Source: Canna indica | Lineage: Eukaryota > Streptophyta > Magnoliopsida > Zingiberales > Cannaceae | Direction: 5' to 3' | Length of the DNA: 64,000 bases | Assembly (NCBI GenBank): GCA_034359265.1 | Contig: CP136894.1 | Coordinates: 34,502,501 to 34,566,500 of the forward strand | Part shown: in pieces, positions 23,653 through 33,963 of the stretch | Layout: the number at the start of each line of letters is the position of its first letter | Numbering within the stretch: the stretch's first letter is position 1 | Notes under the pieces: model-generated | Told to the model about the DNA's origin: nothing | Databases searched by the model: none | The model's input: only the letters and a program-made list of their open reading frames with translations | Program-made: the position numbers and the translations under genes

Positions 23653-24981
23653 TAAAAGTAATAGTGCCCTTGAGCCAATCGCATGTTGATGTGTAGGGAA
23701 CTATTTATGGTTAATGAATAATATGTGGCATCTTTTCATCATATGCTGCATCTATATTTTGTATATATTAGATTGTGATGAACCCCATGAACTCGGGCAA
23801 CCGATTCTAAGGCCATGAAGAGATCATGCCAGTGAGACTTGGAATCCAGATACCCATGTTCTAAATGTTCCCAGTCATAAGATCACCAATTAGGGGATTA
23901 ATAATTCCGGATAGACTGGTGCACTTGGTACATGCCTTATACGATAAGGGGTAGCTGATCTCACAATTACCTATGAGCCGTCATTAATGTACAAGTGCAG
24001 GTGCTCATTAGGGAATGAGTTCACTGAACGGACCTGCACGAGGAACACATAATGGAATCCTTACATGAGTGTCAATGGGATGTTCCTCGGGTTATATTAG
24101 GTGCAAGCAATCCTTGGACCTGAGGTTGTCATGGTTACCTTGTGAGTGACAACCCACTGCCTTGGTTTTATCCTTACATGGCCCTCAGCATCTTGTGCCA
24201 GATATTACTGGGCATGGGGAAACATTCATGGAGGTAGGGGAGCAACCAACATGGAATCGGTTACTCCTAGTGAGAGGAGATATCGTCCTATGTGTCCCTA
24301 CAAGTGTTAACTCGGGAATATCTGGCCAGAGTAAACATGGAAGTCGGGAAGATGTTTTTGACGTTTCATTATTGACACGACATCTTGGCGGGTGGAATAC
24401 ATATGAATCGGTATTTGGGTTTGACACTTCTTCTGTACCCTAGTGACTTGTGATAGAAGTCATTCTATTTGGTGTCCGACTATCTTCCTCCTCCTTCCCC
24501 GGGCTTTTGGTGAAGCTGAATTGAAGGTGTCTTCTACTTGGGTGCGCCGCCTACTTCATCTTCTTGGAGCAGTCCAAGAAGGACAGCAAGGTATTCTTTT
24601 ATTTACCCTCTCGTTCCATGGTTTTCTCATCCCCTCTTCCTCCCTTTTTAGTGCTCGGTTCTTGGTGGACGGGGGCTGGTCTTGCCTAGGTGGATTTCAG
24701 GATTTAGAAAGCTTCTCCATTGAGCCACAACGAGCCCCGATGTTCGCTAGAACTATTGTTGTGAGGTGCTTGGTGTGGACTATCGTTGGAGGATGTGCAC
24801 GTGTGCGTCTCATGATGGGGATAGAATCAGTCATACCGACCGTGGTTTGTGGTTTACCTTGTCCCACATCTCCGATGTTGATTGAATTCCTTAATATTTC
24901 TAAAGAACATCGTTGTTTTCGGGATGGTTTCAAATTTTTAAATTGCTATTTTTGGTGCATTTTCTTATTCCCATTCCAACA
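23653..24981 (+). repeat. B solo LTR (second copy, internally deleted)
   Basis: Starts TAAAAGTAATAGTGCCC and ends CATTCCAACA, with GAGTC on both sides. Compared with the 5' LTR it lacks two internal stretches corresponding to about 16530-16715 and 16745-17465, including the (TA)n tract. Confidence 0.88.
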
Positions 24982-26221
24982 GAGTCTCTAAGCCTAGGGT
25001 GCTTCTTGGAGGGCTATAGGACTTAGATAATTTCTTGGCACCAAAGTCCCAGTAATTATTCCTTAGGTACAAACAAGTTGGAGACCTATTTTTAAGGATT
25101 TGTTTGGGAACCTTTAACCTATACATATTTGACTCGGGAGATTATAAAATTTTCGATTTTCGCAAATTTGTACTAGATCCCAAAAGTTAGATTTTGATTT
25201 TTTAGATATTTTTATTGAACCCAAATGGAGGGTAATCATTATTTAACATTTATGTTTTAAAGTTAATAACTTAAAGTTAAGAAATGTTAAATAAGACTAG
25301 TGAGGAATCAACAAACTAGAAAAATTAGCAAACTGCCTAACCTGCCAGTTTTAGTCGAAACTCAATCGATCGATGATCACCCGAGTATCAACCGAAAGTG
25401 TTATGGAAAGCTTCCAAAACCTATTCGGCCGACCCGCGGCCAAACCTCGATCGACCGAGGGTCGCCCGACGGTCGACCGAATTGTCAAACAGATCTATTT
25501 AGATATGTTGAATGCCTCTTTTTGAGCCCCTACCCTTGGGATCTTTATAAATTCTCCCAAGACAGCCTTCCTTACCTACTTAATGCTTCATTGAGTCATT
25601 TCATTTGCTAATCTTTTCTTGAGTCATTTCATTCCAAACGCTAGTTTCATAGTTGATTCTTGATTGAGCCTTCATTCTTCACCGGTTCATCATCTTGAGG
25701 CATCAAAAGGACTAGGGGATCGTTGTTGGAGCTAAGTATTTGTATAGCTCCATTTACTTATATTTTAAGCTTGTTTTCATTGAGTTGTAGCTTTGGTTTG
25801 AAGGTGTAGGTGATACACCTTGTTTATTTTCTAATTGAGTGTTTAACTTTAGAATAGTAGTTGAGGTATCCTCTAGGGTTGAGGAATAAGTCATCTTTAT
25901 ATTCTTTAGGAAACATTCAAGTTACAAAGGATTTGGTGGTTGCCTTGGTGTGCTTATAATCTAGGATTAGAGTGTCCTTAGGAGATCGTGAAGTGGGAGA
26001 GTGCTCTTGGTGTGAAGGCATTGGTGCCGAACCACTATAAATCATTGTATTTGTATTGATACTATTTGTGTTTGCTTATTTGTCATACTTACTTGCTTCC
26101 GCACATACCATTTAATCTTTTGTTTTGCCTAAGTAACCAAAGAAACGGTTAAAACCAAATTTAGACTAAAGTTTTGCGAACACGCTTTTCACTCCCTCTA
26201 GTGTAGGCCATTTGACTTACA
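24982..26221 (+). repeat. A3 5' LTR, second part
   Basis: After the GAGTC duplication the A LTR resumes (AAGCCTAGGGTGCTTCTTGG...). It contains GGTCGACC-type palindromes (about 25365-25485), a TATAAAT box (25546-25552) and the end TTTGACTTACA, a changed form of TTTCACCAACA. Confidence 0.85.
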
Positions 26222-26223
26222 TT

Positions 26224-26235
26224 TGGTATCAGAGC
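26224..26235 (+). other. A3 primer binding site
   Basis: TGGTATCAGAGC, exact match to the initiator Met tRNA complement, 2 bp after the LTR end. Confidence 0.92.
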
Positions 26236-26288
26236 GGGTCGTAGCTTGAGATTTCACTATCTCTCCTACACTTTATCTCGATCCGAGA

Positions 26289-27627
26289 ATGGCACTAGAG
26301 TTGGTAGTATTTACACCCCCTAGGTTTGATAGTCTAATCTTTGGAGCTTGGAAACATAGAATGTACACATTCTTTAAAACTCAAGGTTTAGGGGTATATG
26401 AAATGTTGAAAACCCATTATATTGAATCTAAGGTAGATAACATAAATGCATGGACCCATGAACAAATTGACATGTTTAATTTGAATGCTAAAGCTATGAA
26501 TTGCATCTTTTGTTCTTTGGAAAATGATATCATTGAAAAGGTCATGTGTTGTACTTTCGCTTTCGAACTTGGGCTTGTTTAAACATGTTATATGATTATG
26601 CGAAAATCGAGGAGCTCAATAGATGTGATGAGGGTAGTGGTGACAGTTGTCACCCCCCTAATTCTAGTATGGTTTTTGAAGTCTATAGTGCCTCTAGTCA
26701 TAGAAGCACTAAAAGTCGGAAAAGGTAGGTAATTTGCCACTTGTGCAAAGAAAAAGGGCATGTGAAGAAGAACTATCCTATCATGAAGAATAAGGCAAAG
26801 AAGAGGTCAAATGCTTCCACATCATCATCTCATTCAAGTGAAACACCCTCTTGCCATGACTATGAAGCCATTTCAAAAGTTTGCCTCATGGATGCTAATG
26901 ATGAGGTACACTCTTCTCCTTCTAGTCATGTTAATGATAATGATAGTTTTAACTCATCTAGTTCTCATGATATGTCTTATGATGAATTTGTAGATGAGTG
27001 TAGGAAAATGTATGCCTTGCTTGATAAAAAGGATAATGAAAATAAAAGACTGAAGAAAGAAAATATAAGGCTAAATTCTCATTTGCATGAATTCAAATTA
27101 GAAAATTAAAAATTAAAATCCAGATCATTAGATTCATGCCATGATACTGAGAACTTGAGCTTAAGGATTTGAAGCTTAAAAATGACAAGTTAGAAAATAA
27201 GAATTGCATGTTAACATCTAAATTACTTGCATTGCATAAATCTATGAATGATTTGAAAAATTAGATGTTGATTTTGAGTAGGAAAGTTAATGCTTCTTCT
27301 TTTAAGAATTCTAGAAATCAAAATGTCCCATTTAGGAAATCTCAAGAGAATAATGTTTCCTTTAAGAATGCTCATACTCATCATAGTTCACATGTCAAGC
27401 ATTCTAATGATAGATCTCATGTCCATAGCAAAAATGAAAAGAAGTTCAATGGACATTGCTTTTGTTGTGGTATTTTTGGCCATGCTATCTATGATTGTGC
27501 ACTGAAGAGAAATCCAAGTGTTGGACACTTTGGATTCCTAGGCCAACTCACCCACAAGGACCCAAACCTATTTGGGTACCAAAAGTTTCTTGTTCCATTT
27601 GTAGGGGGAGCTACCACACAAGGGTAA
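26289..27627 (+). pseudogene. gag: A3 gag (copia-type, decayed)
   Basis: ATG at 26289; stop TAA at 27625-27627. Domains: capsid N-terminal half (TPPRFDSLIFGAWKHRMYTF, WTHEQIDMFNLNAKAMN), first knuckle changed to CHLCKEKGHVKKNY (last Cys lost, 26741-26780), Ser-rich linker (CHDYEAISKVCLMDANDEV), coiled coil, second knuckle CFCCGIFGHAIYDC (27463-27504), then a tail ending GGATTQG. There is a frameshift at about 26570 and stops at 26727 (TAG) and in the coiled coil from 27107. As in A1 and A4, the second half of the capsid domain is missing and no protease follows. Confidence 0.87.
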
Positions 27628-28071
27628 GATGAAGTTGGCTCATTGAAGTTGCTTGAAGACTCAAAGACTTTATCATTTTAAAGTTGCAACTTCAAACCAG
27701 CATGATGCCATGGGTAATGATGTTGGCATCCAAGGTACTTAAGTATCATCTCCTTTACTCAATTTGTCATCTCAATTAGAGTATATGATACATGATTGAT
27801 TCTAGTTGTTTTTCCCACTCGTGATATGATTTCACAAAATCATTTTTTGATTTTTGATTTCTCGGTCTCCTCGGAGACCTTAGTAGCCTATAACGGGCTA
27901 ATGCGACCTTGCGGTTCTAAAATCGTAGGCTAATTATGGCCTTTCGGTTTTCAACCAATAGGAAGGGATGAAGATCTATTTTTCAAATATTTTATATTTT
28001 ATGATATCTCAATTCATTTTGGTTTCATGATGATTTCCTTATGAAACGAATTTCTCACTATTGTCACACCC
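27628..28071 (+). other. A3 3' noncoding region with conserved island
   Basis: AT-rich noncoding DNA. The conserved GC-rich island lies at 27864-27965: stem GGTCTC, loop CTCG, GAGACC, then TAGCC-TATAACG-GGCTA and CCTTGCGGTTC, ending ACCAATAGGAAGGG. The stretch is cut at 28072 by the C2 LTR; TTCTCACTAT immediately before the cut recurs at 35250-35259. Confidence 0.7.
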
Positions 28072-28452
28072 CAACCGAGGGTCGTATGACCGGCCAGGGT
28101 CTACATACTACCCTGTAGCCTACCTACACTGACCATCGAGAAAACCAGAACATATTGAATAAATAAAACCACAATGCAAATCTTATTTAAATTCTCAAAG
28201 TTCACAAATATATTTTTCAAAACCAAAGAAGAAAAGCTAACATCGTCACAAACTGGAACATCTCAAGTTCAAAGTTTATTACAAGCTTTAAAAACAACAA
28301 CTGTCAGTGTAGGAAAACGACAACACAACAACTAGACTATGACTAAAGGACACCGCTACAAGATTGGCACCATCGCCTGCCCTCCAGCTGCACCATGACA
28401 ACAAGCCTCAACTCACTGATTATGCTCTACAAAACAAAAAGAAACAAACCGT

Positions 28453-28469
28453 GAGTCAACTTGGGACTC
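28453..28469 (-). other. C2 LTR conserved GAGTC hairpin
   Basis: GAGTC and GACTC arms around AACTTGG, followed on the sense (minus) strand by a T-rich tract and TTTTGTAGAGC, which looks like a 3' splice acceptor. Equivalent hairpins are at 1082-1098, 46838-46854, 61383-61397 and 63785-63801. Confidence 0.55.
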
Positions 28470-29467
28470 AGTGAGCGATCCTTCCGAACCTCCACATAAT
28501 CCTCAAATAGGCATGCATAAACATATAAGGCAGCATAATATATAGTCAGGGAGGTAAGTTACTTTTGATAGGACTACCGACCCCTTGGGTCGTTCTGTAT
28601 AGACCATATATTAGCAAAACCTGCCATAACGGCCTAATTAAGCCACTTGGCATTCGGCCCTTAGGGCCTACTTATGGTATAGGAATTCCGCCTATACCCG
28701 GCCCTACCATACAAGGTAGAATCACACTGGCCACTCGGGCCACACCATATCAAGATGAAGTCAAGAAATCCCGGGCCATCGACTAGGATGGTCCACTAGT
28801 CTTCGGACACCGTCTGGGGTAGGGATAACTAGTTCCACCCAACTGGGGTCTGACACCTAGCGGGCTCGCTGGTGCATCTCAAGACCCAATCACTGGCCAA
28901 GCCAAGCATTGGTCATTTCTGACCGCCCATGCTTCTCGACAGACCATCGCAAGCACATCACACAATCAAAATGTCCTATGGTTTCCTTATATACACCTCG
29001 ATCAATTGCCCGCATCTGGTCCTAACCCGGCCTGTAGGGTCAACAATTCAATGTTACCCTTCCGAAAATGTGTACACCTAATAATTCTAGGTTTCCAAAA
29101 ATGAATACATGAAGTCATAGAAGTGGTGTCATTCCCTAGTTAAGTTACCATATCTCATATGAACCTTGCAATGTCCTACATGTTATCTAGCGTCATACGC
29201 TATCTTGGGTGAAGAATTACGTGTACCGGACTTGGAATTTCACCCATTAATAGTACGAGACAGCATATAAAAATATCAATTAAATTCATAACTACTACTA
29301 TGTATAACTACAAGATTCAACGATAAAAAATATATATACTGCATTTAGAAATAAATTCAACATGGAACTGCTTATCTAACATGGTAAGATATCAAATGAA
29401 ATCAACAAGGAATATACTAATAAGCATGGTAAAATGTCACATCAATTTAAAAATTTAAGGAGGGATA

Positions 29468-29842
29468 CACTACTAGAATAATGGGCATCAGCAACGGCTG
29501 ATGCCGTTGCTGAGCCGTTGCTGAAGAGCATCAGCAACGGCCGAGCCGTTGCAATAGAGTCGTGATAGAAAGTCGCGTTGCTGATGACTTAGCAACGGAT
29601 CAGCAACGGCCGCTCGGGCCGTCACTCAAAACATTATCAGCAACGGCCGCTCGGGCCGTCGCTAAAAATATTATCAGCAACGGTTTTGCCACAGACCCGG
29701 AGCCATTGCTGATAACATTAATAGCAACGGCCGCTGAGTCGGTAGCAACGCCGTTAGTAAAACCCCGTCGCTAAGCCGTTGCTGTAGGTCATCAGCAACG
29801 GCTTTCCCACGGGCAGCCGTGGGAAAGCCGTTGCTGATGATG
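29468..29842. repeat. CACTA left subterminal repeat region
   Basis: Many copies of CAGCAACGGC and its complement, in direct and inverted order. It includes a near-perfect hairpin at 29789-29840: 24-bp arms (from TCATCAGCAACGGCTTTCCC inward) and a 4-base loop GCAG. Such repeats are binding sites for the TNPA-type protein in characterised CACTA elements. Confidence 0.9.
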
Positions 29843-30126
29843 TGAACCTGCAAACGAAAAAAATTAAAATTTCAAATTTCCATTGATACATTGATACATT
29901 ATCTGATACATAACTCACACACCCATACCCTCATACACACATTCATTCACACATCACAAACACACCAAGATATACATCAAAACAATTATATTTATATTGA
30001 TAATTATCCACGATAGTATAAAAACAATTCAAATTCAAAATTGAAGTATCAATATCCAAACAAAATAAGTTAAACAAGTTCAATATCTCAGTAACAAGTT
30101 CAATATCCAAACAAAAAATCTCACGA

Positions 30127-31641
30127 TCACGATGGAGGATGGTCTGGATCATATGGCGGGGTCTGGAGTGCTTGAGTGTACACCGGCGTGGACTGACTCG
30201 AGGACGATGGATTAGATGATGCCGAAGAGATGCCTGCTGCGGGATGACCTGACATGTTGCGTAGCATAGCATGCAACTCCTCCATCATCTGACTCTGACG
30301 CGCGACCGTCTCCTCTAGAGTCCTTATTCTGCTACTATGATCATAACTGGATCTAGAGGTGGACGGCCGCTCACCAGCGACCGGAGGGGTCGGTGCCCCA
30401 AGTGGCCCTAGCACGGCTCGCGCATGACCACTATCTGCGAAGCCATATACGCAGCCATGGTCCCAGCCACCTGCGGCCTCGACCCACGATGCTGCGTCAA
30501 AGTCCTCGGGGGTACCCCCGCGCTGCACCACCGTCTGGCTGTAGGTCTCCTACTCGAGTTTGATTTTTTGTTTAATATTTATCATAAAACTTAAATTATA
30601 AATATATAATGAATAATTTAAACAAATATATAATTACCATAATGTATGCAGCGCTGTTGTGGATGTACTCCCCCGTCCCATGTGCTCGACGGTGAGTCCG
30701 CTCAAACACCGCCATCGGGGAGGGTCGCTGGACACTCCCGTCATTCGACACCGTCGTCTACATTTACAAAACAAATACATTAATTAGTACACATAATAAC
30801 AAATAAAATATATAATTAAAAGATATACTTACCATACGGTTTGCGTGCACTGCAAATGCAACAGAGCCGCCGGTGTGACGCGCTGCTCCCCCCGACATGC
30901 GATTTCTAGCCGCATTCCGAGAAACCTCCTGCCATCGATCCGTCGACCATATCCCCACGAGCTGGTCCCATATATCCGGAGTAATCCAACCGGGGCTGTA
31001 TCCCCGAGTCTCCGCGATGTTAGTGGTCCCAGCTCGGGCCATCGCTTGGGACCGAGCCTGCCCCAGCTGCCCGTTGTACCTTGCCCGGGAAATAGCCTCC
31101 CAGGCAGCGTAAATGAAGGGCCTCTGGTCCTCGGCCCATGTATAGCGAGCCTGCAAAATAATAATATCAGTACCAATATTAATATATCATCATGCATGTA
31201 AAAAATAATAATAATACGTGCCTCAAACTCGCGCCATAACATGTCGACGTGCTCGCTAGGCACGTGAGACCACGTAGGCCATGCCCCGTGCATGTATCGT
31301 CGAATAGTAGAAGAAATGCTCCTCGGCACTTCTTCTTGCTCGAACCTGCACAACAAAAATAAATTTTAATATTATATTATGATATAATGAATTTGTAATA
31401 ATTCATAATTCATGATATATTACCGCTCCCCAATCACGCTAATCAATCTACGTGACTTTGTGGCTGGTGGAGGCTACCACCTGTTCGGCCCGGGTGGCCG
31501 CCTGCGTCTGGATGTACTAGCCTCGGCAGTATCATCCTCATGAGGATCAGCAACAGGAGGATCAGCAGCATGGGTAAGTGCTGGAGTCTCACCGATCGGA
31601 GACTCCGAAGCTCTCCTGCGTCGATAACCACGACCAGACAT
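30127..31641 (-). pseudogene. TNPA-like CACTA protein (Transposase_24-like), five exons, one nonsense codon
   Basis: Likely exons on the minus strand: 31641-31424, 31345-31222, 31150-30833, 30757-30638 and 30549-30127. Together they make 1203 nt, 401 codons with stop, and every junction keeps frame. Splice sites are GT-AG except intron 2, which begins GC (31221-31220), a known minor class. Motifs: Arg-rich N-terminus MSGRGYRRRR; FEQEEVPRSISSTIRRYM; WPTWSHVPSEHVDMLWREFE; GYSPGWITPDIWDQLVGIWS; MAVFERTHRRAHGTGEYI; and a C-terminal coiled coil RIRTLEETVARQSQMMEELH. This is the plant Ptta/En/Spm transposase family layout. A TAG at 31476-31474 (codon 58) interrupts exon 1; otherwise the frame is open. 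Its expected role is to bind subterminal repeats and assist TNPD. Exon calls are inferred from sequence alone. Confidence 0.8.
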
Positions 31642-31716
31642 ATCTGTCGAACAGACATATAATCAGATTATTGTATAAATAGTAGAGATATATTTAATAA
31701 AATATATACTTTACAA

Positions 31717-32910
31717 TTATTCTTCATCATCTGAATAATAGTCTTCGAATTCTTCTTCTTCTTCCTCTTCTTCCTCTTCTTCATCTCCAGCTTCCTCAAT
31801 TTCATGATCGTCATCATCAGCATATTCAACTTCTAATTGAATTGACGTTGTGTCTGCATCCTCGAGTATTGGAATAATACGATCCACAGCAGGAAGATCA
31901 TCTTCTTGATAGAAACCAGGAGGATCATTTTCTCCTACTATCGGATCAATTTTTCCTCTACCTTTTGTCTTACAGACTACACGCCAATCTGCTCTATCTT
32001 TATTTCGAGCCGGATACTTCGCGTAATATACTTGTTCGGCTTGTGATGCCAATATAAAAGGCTCATTTGCTGCCAATTTCGATTTGTAATTAACCTCAAC
32101 AAGTTTGTATTTTGGATGAACTTTCATGCCCCTTTCTGTTGTATCGAACCAATGACATCTAAATAGGATCACTGATTTCAAGCCGAAGTAGTGCAACTCT
32201 ATCACTTCTTCCACCAGTCCATAAAAATCCATATCACATTCAACATAGGTTGTCCATAAAAATCCATATCACATACAATCGGCCTTGATGTTTAAGAGCT
32301 GTGTCATTGCTGAAAACCTAGTGTATTTAGGATAATTCTCATACAAAGGCTCATCGGCAGCTTTCAACATCTCGTAAAATTCTGCAGCTTCTTTATTCGG
32401 TAATTCAATCTCTACCGCAGCCCCTACTTCTGTGATATCAACCGCTGTAGTATCTGGTGGGACTGATGTCTGAAGAACTGGCCGATCAACATTATCATTC
32501 AGGCGGAATTGACCCCCAAGACTATCAAGTATCATAGTTCTATAGGGATTACATTGACTGGATGAAGAAGCACCAGCAGAGGAAGATTCACCATATGTCT
32601 GAACGACAGTATTGCTCGACATCCCGACTTCGCGTGACTCCCCGTGACAAATCCATAGAAAATATCTTGGTGCAAATCCTTTGGTATATAGATGCAAAGT
32701 GACAGTCTCCCGATCCAAAAATCGTCCATTTGAACAAATGCGGCACGGACATCGAATTTGATCACCCATGCTAATGAAATTCCGATTCGAATAGGCGAAA
32801 TTTAGGAAGTACGTTACGCCTAATCGAAACTCATTCGTTAAAGCTCCACGATCAAGACGTCGGTACATCCAACTTCGATCAGCCGACATGATTCTGTCAA
32901 TCAATGACAA
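31717..32910 (-). pseudogene. TNPD-like CACTA transposase with catalytic core deleted
   Basis: The N-terminal part (32910-32269) has the transposase-associated domain: RSWMYRR, TYFLNFAYSN, IRCPCRICSNGRFLDRETV, LHLYTKGFAPRYFLW. The C-terminal part (32232-31717) is DUF4216-like (VEEVIELHYFGLKSVILFRC, EPFILASQAEQVYYAKYP, WRVVCKTKGRG) and ends in an acidic tract from a GAA repeat. The large central Transposase_21 catalytic domain that normally lies between them is absent. Both parts are in the same frame and are separated by one TGA (32271-32269). The junction carries a 22-bp direct duplication (32218-32239 and 32253-32274, 13-bp spacer), a deletion scar with copied filler. It cannot catalyse transposition. 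Confidence 0.88.
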
Positions 32911-32954
32911 TTTCTTTGGTTAATGTCTTTAGGTGAGATTGTCCTATTCCATTC

Positions 32955-33162
32955 GGGATTTATGTTATTCGTACTGCACTTACGTTTTTATTTTAACTGT
33001 GAACTAATTATTCTAAATTTCGGCAGCATCTCCCTACAGTTCTCCGAATACGCATATCATCTGGGCGCGTTTCGGAGAACAAGAGAGATGTTGCCGAAAT
33101 TTAGAATAATTAGTTAACAGTTAAAATAAAAATGTAAGTGCAGTACAAATAACTATATTCCC
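32955..33162. repeat. Long inverted repeat in CACTA 5' region
   Basis: Arms 32955-33048 and 33071-33162 are complementary along almost their full length (from GTACTGCACTTACG to TTCTCCGAA in the left arm), with a 22-base loop. It lies just upstream of the TNPD-like start codon, probably in the transcribed leader, and would fold into a long hairpin RNA. Confidence 0.9.
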
Positions 33163-33361
33163 AAATTGTCCAATCAGGGACAATTCAAGAATTGTACGTC
33201 GTATAAAAGATCATCTACTTCTTTTACACGAACATACAATCCCCGAACGGATCTAAGGTTTTGCTAAATCATATCCGACTCGTCGATGCGTACGTGAAAC
33301 ATATCAACTCGTCAGATGGATGATTATTTTCTAAATGTTTCGAGACAGTTCGAGTCCATAT

Positions 33362-33542
33362 TGGACGATTTCGGCGCGCGTCCGAAGTGGACGATTTCGG
33401 CGTGCGTCCGAAGTGGACGATTCCGGCGCGCGTCCGAAGTGGACGATTCCGACGCGAGTCCGAATTGGACGATTCCGGCGCGCGTCCGAAGTGGATGATT
33501 TCGGCGCGCGTCCGAAGTGGACATTTCAGCGCGCGTTCGAAA
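33362..33542. repeat. 26-bp minisatellite, seven units
   Basis: Head-to-tail units close to TGGACGATTTCGGCGCGCGT followed by CCGAAG. The unit contains an internal TTCGG/CCGAA inverted repeat. Open frames across it are repeat artefacts. Confidence 0.92.
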
Positions 33543-33639
33543 TTAATCTAAACTCTAATAATTAATCTAACAAATTAAACAATTAATCTAAACAATTAAT
33601 TAACAATTATAAAATAATATAAAATATATATATAATTAT

Positions 33640-33963
33640 AAATTCCGGCGCCGGAGTCCACCCTTCGGCGTCTGCGTACAGTGGCCGGACACACTGTCCG
33701 GCCACTGTACAAGGTCCGACGGCGGCCATCGGCCGACCGCCGCCGGCCGAAACCCTAGAAATAGGGTTTCAGTCGGATTGATTCCCGCCGGCCGCAACGG
33801 GAAGAGACGGCCGGCCGGCGAGGCATACCTGGACAAGTCGGCAGCAGCGGGAGGAGGAAGAGGCGTCGTCGGCGTCGGCAGCGGCGGCGAGAGGAGTCGG
33901 CAGGAGCGGCGGCGGCAGCAGCGGGAGGAAGAAGGGTCGGGCGCGAGAGCGTGCCCTATATAA
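33640..33963. other. GC-rich region of CACTA with palindrome
   Basis: High-GC stretch containing a perfect 16-bp-arm hairpin (GTACAGTGGCCGGACA at 33676-33691, loop CAC, complement 33695-33710), then a purine-rich low-complexity tract (33835-33945). Probably the promoter and leader of the CACTA genes; no coding region recognised. Confidence 0.6.

Larger units (their letters stand above)
15740..24981 (+). mobile_element. Family B copia block (element plus tandemly duplicated solo LTR)
   Basis: One TNT1-94-like copia element with 5' LTR, primer site, gag, decayed pol and the first 194 bp of its 3' LTR (15740-23274), then a duplicated piece of E tail and A3 LTR (23275-23652), then a second B LTR (23653-24981). 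The whole block is bounded by GAGTC; the terminal LTR alone is also bounded by GAGTC (23648-23652 and 24982-24986). This fits one insertion, a tandem segmental duplication, then collapse of the second copy to a solo LTR. Confidence 0.85.

Noticed and set aside
24443..24991. 182-codon plus-strand frame
   Set aside because: It lies wholly in the B solo LTR and crosses its deletion joins and the LTR/A3 boundary; not a gene.
30829..31356. 175-codon minus-strand frame covering TNPA exons 2-3
   Set aside because: It reads through an intron in the wrong frame for exon 3; the spliced model with in-frame junctions fits the family better.
33316..33565. Open frames across 33316-33565 and possible CRISPR-like array
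   Set aside because: Units are directly adjacent 26-bp tandem repeats with no unique spacers, in a plant CACTA transposon; not CRISPR and not coding.
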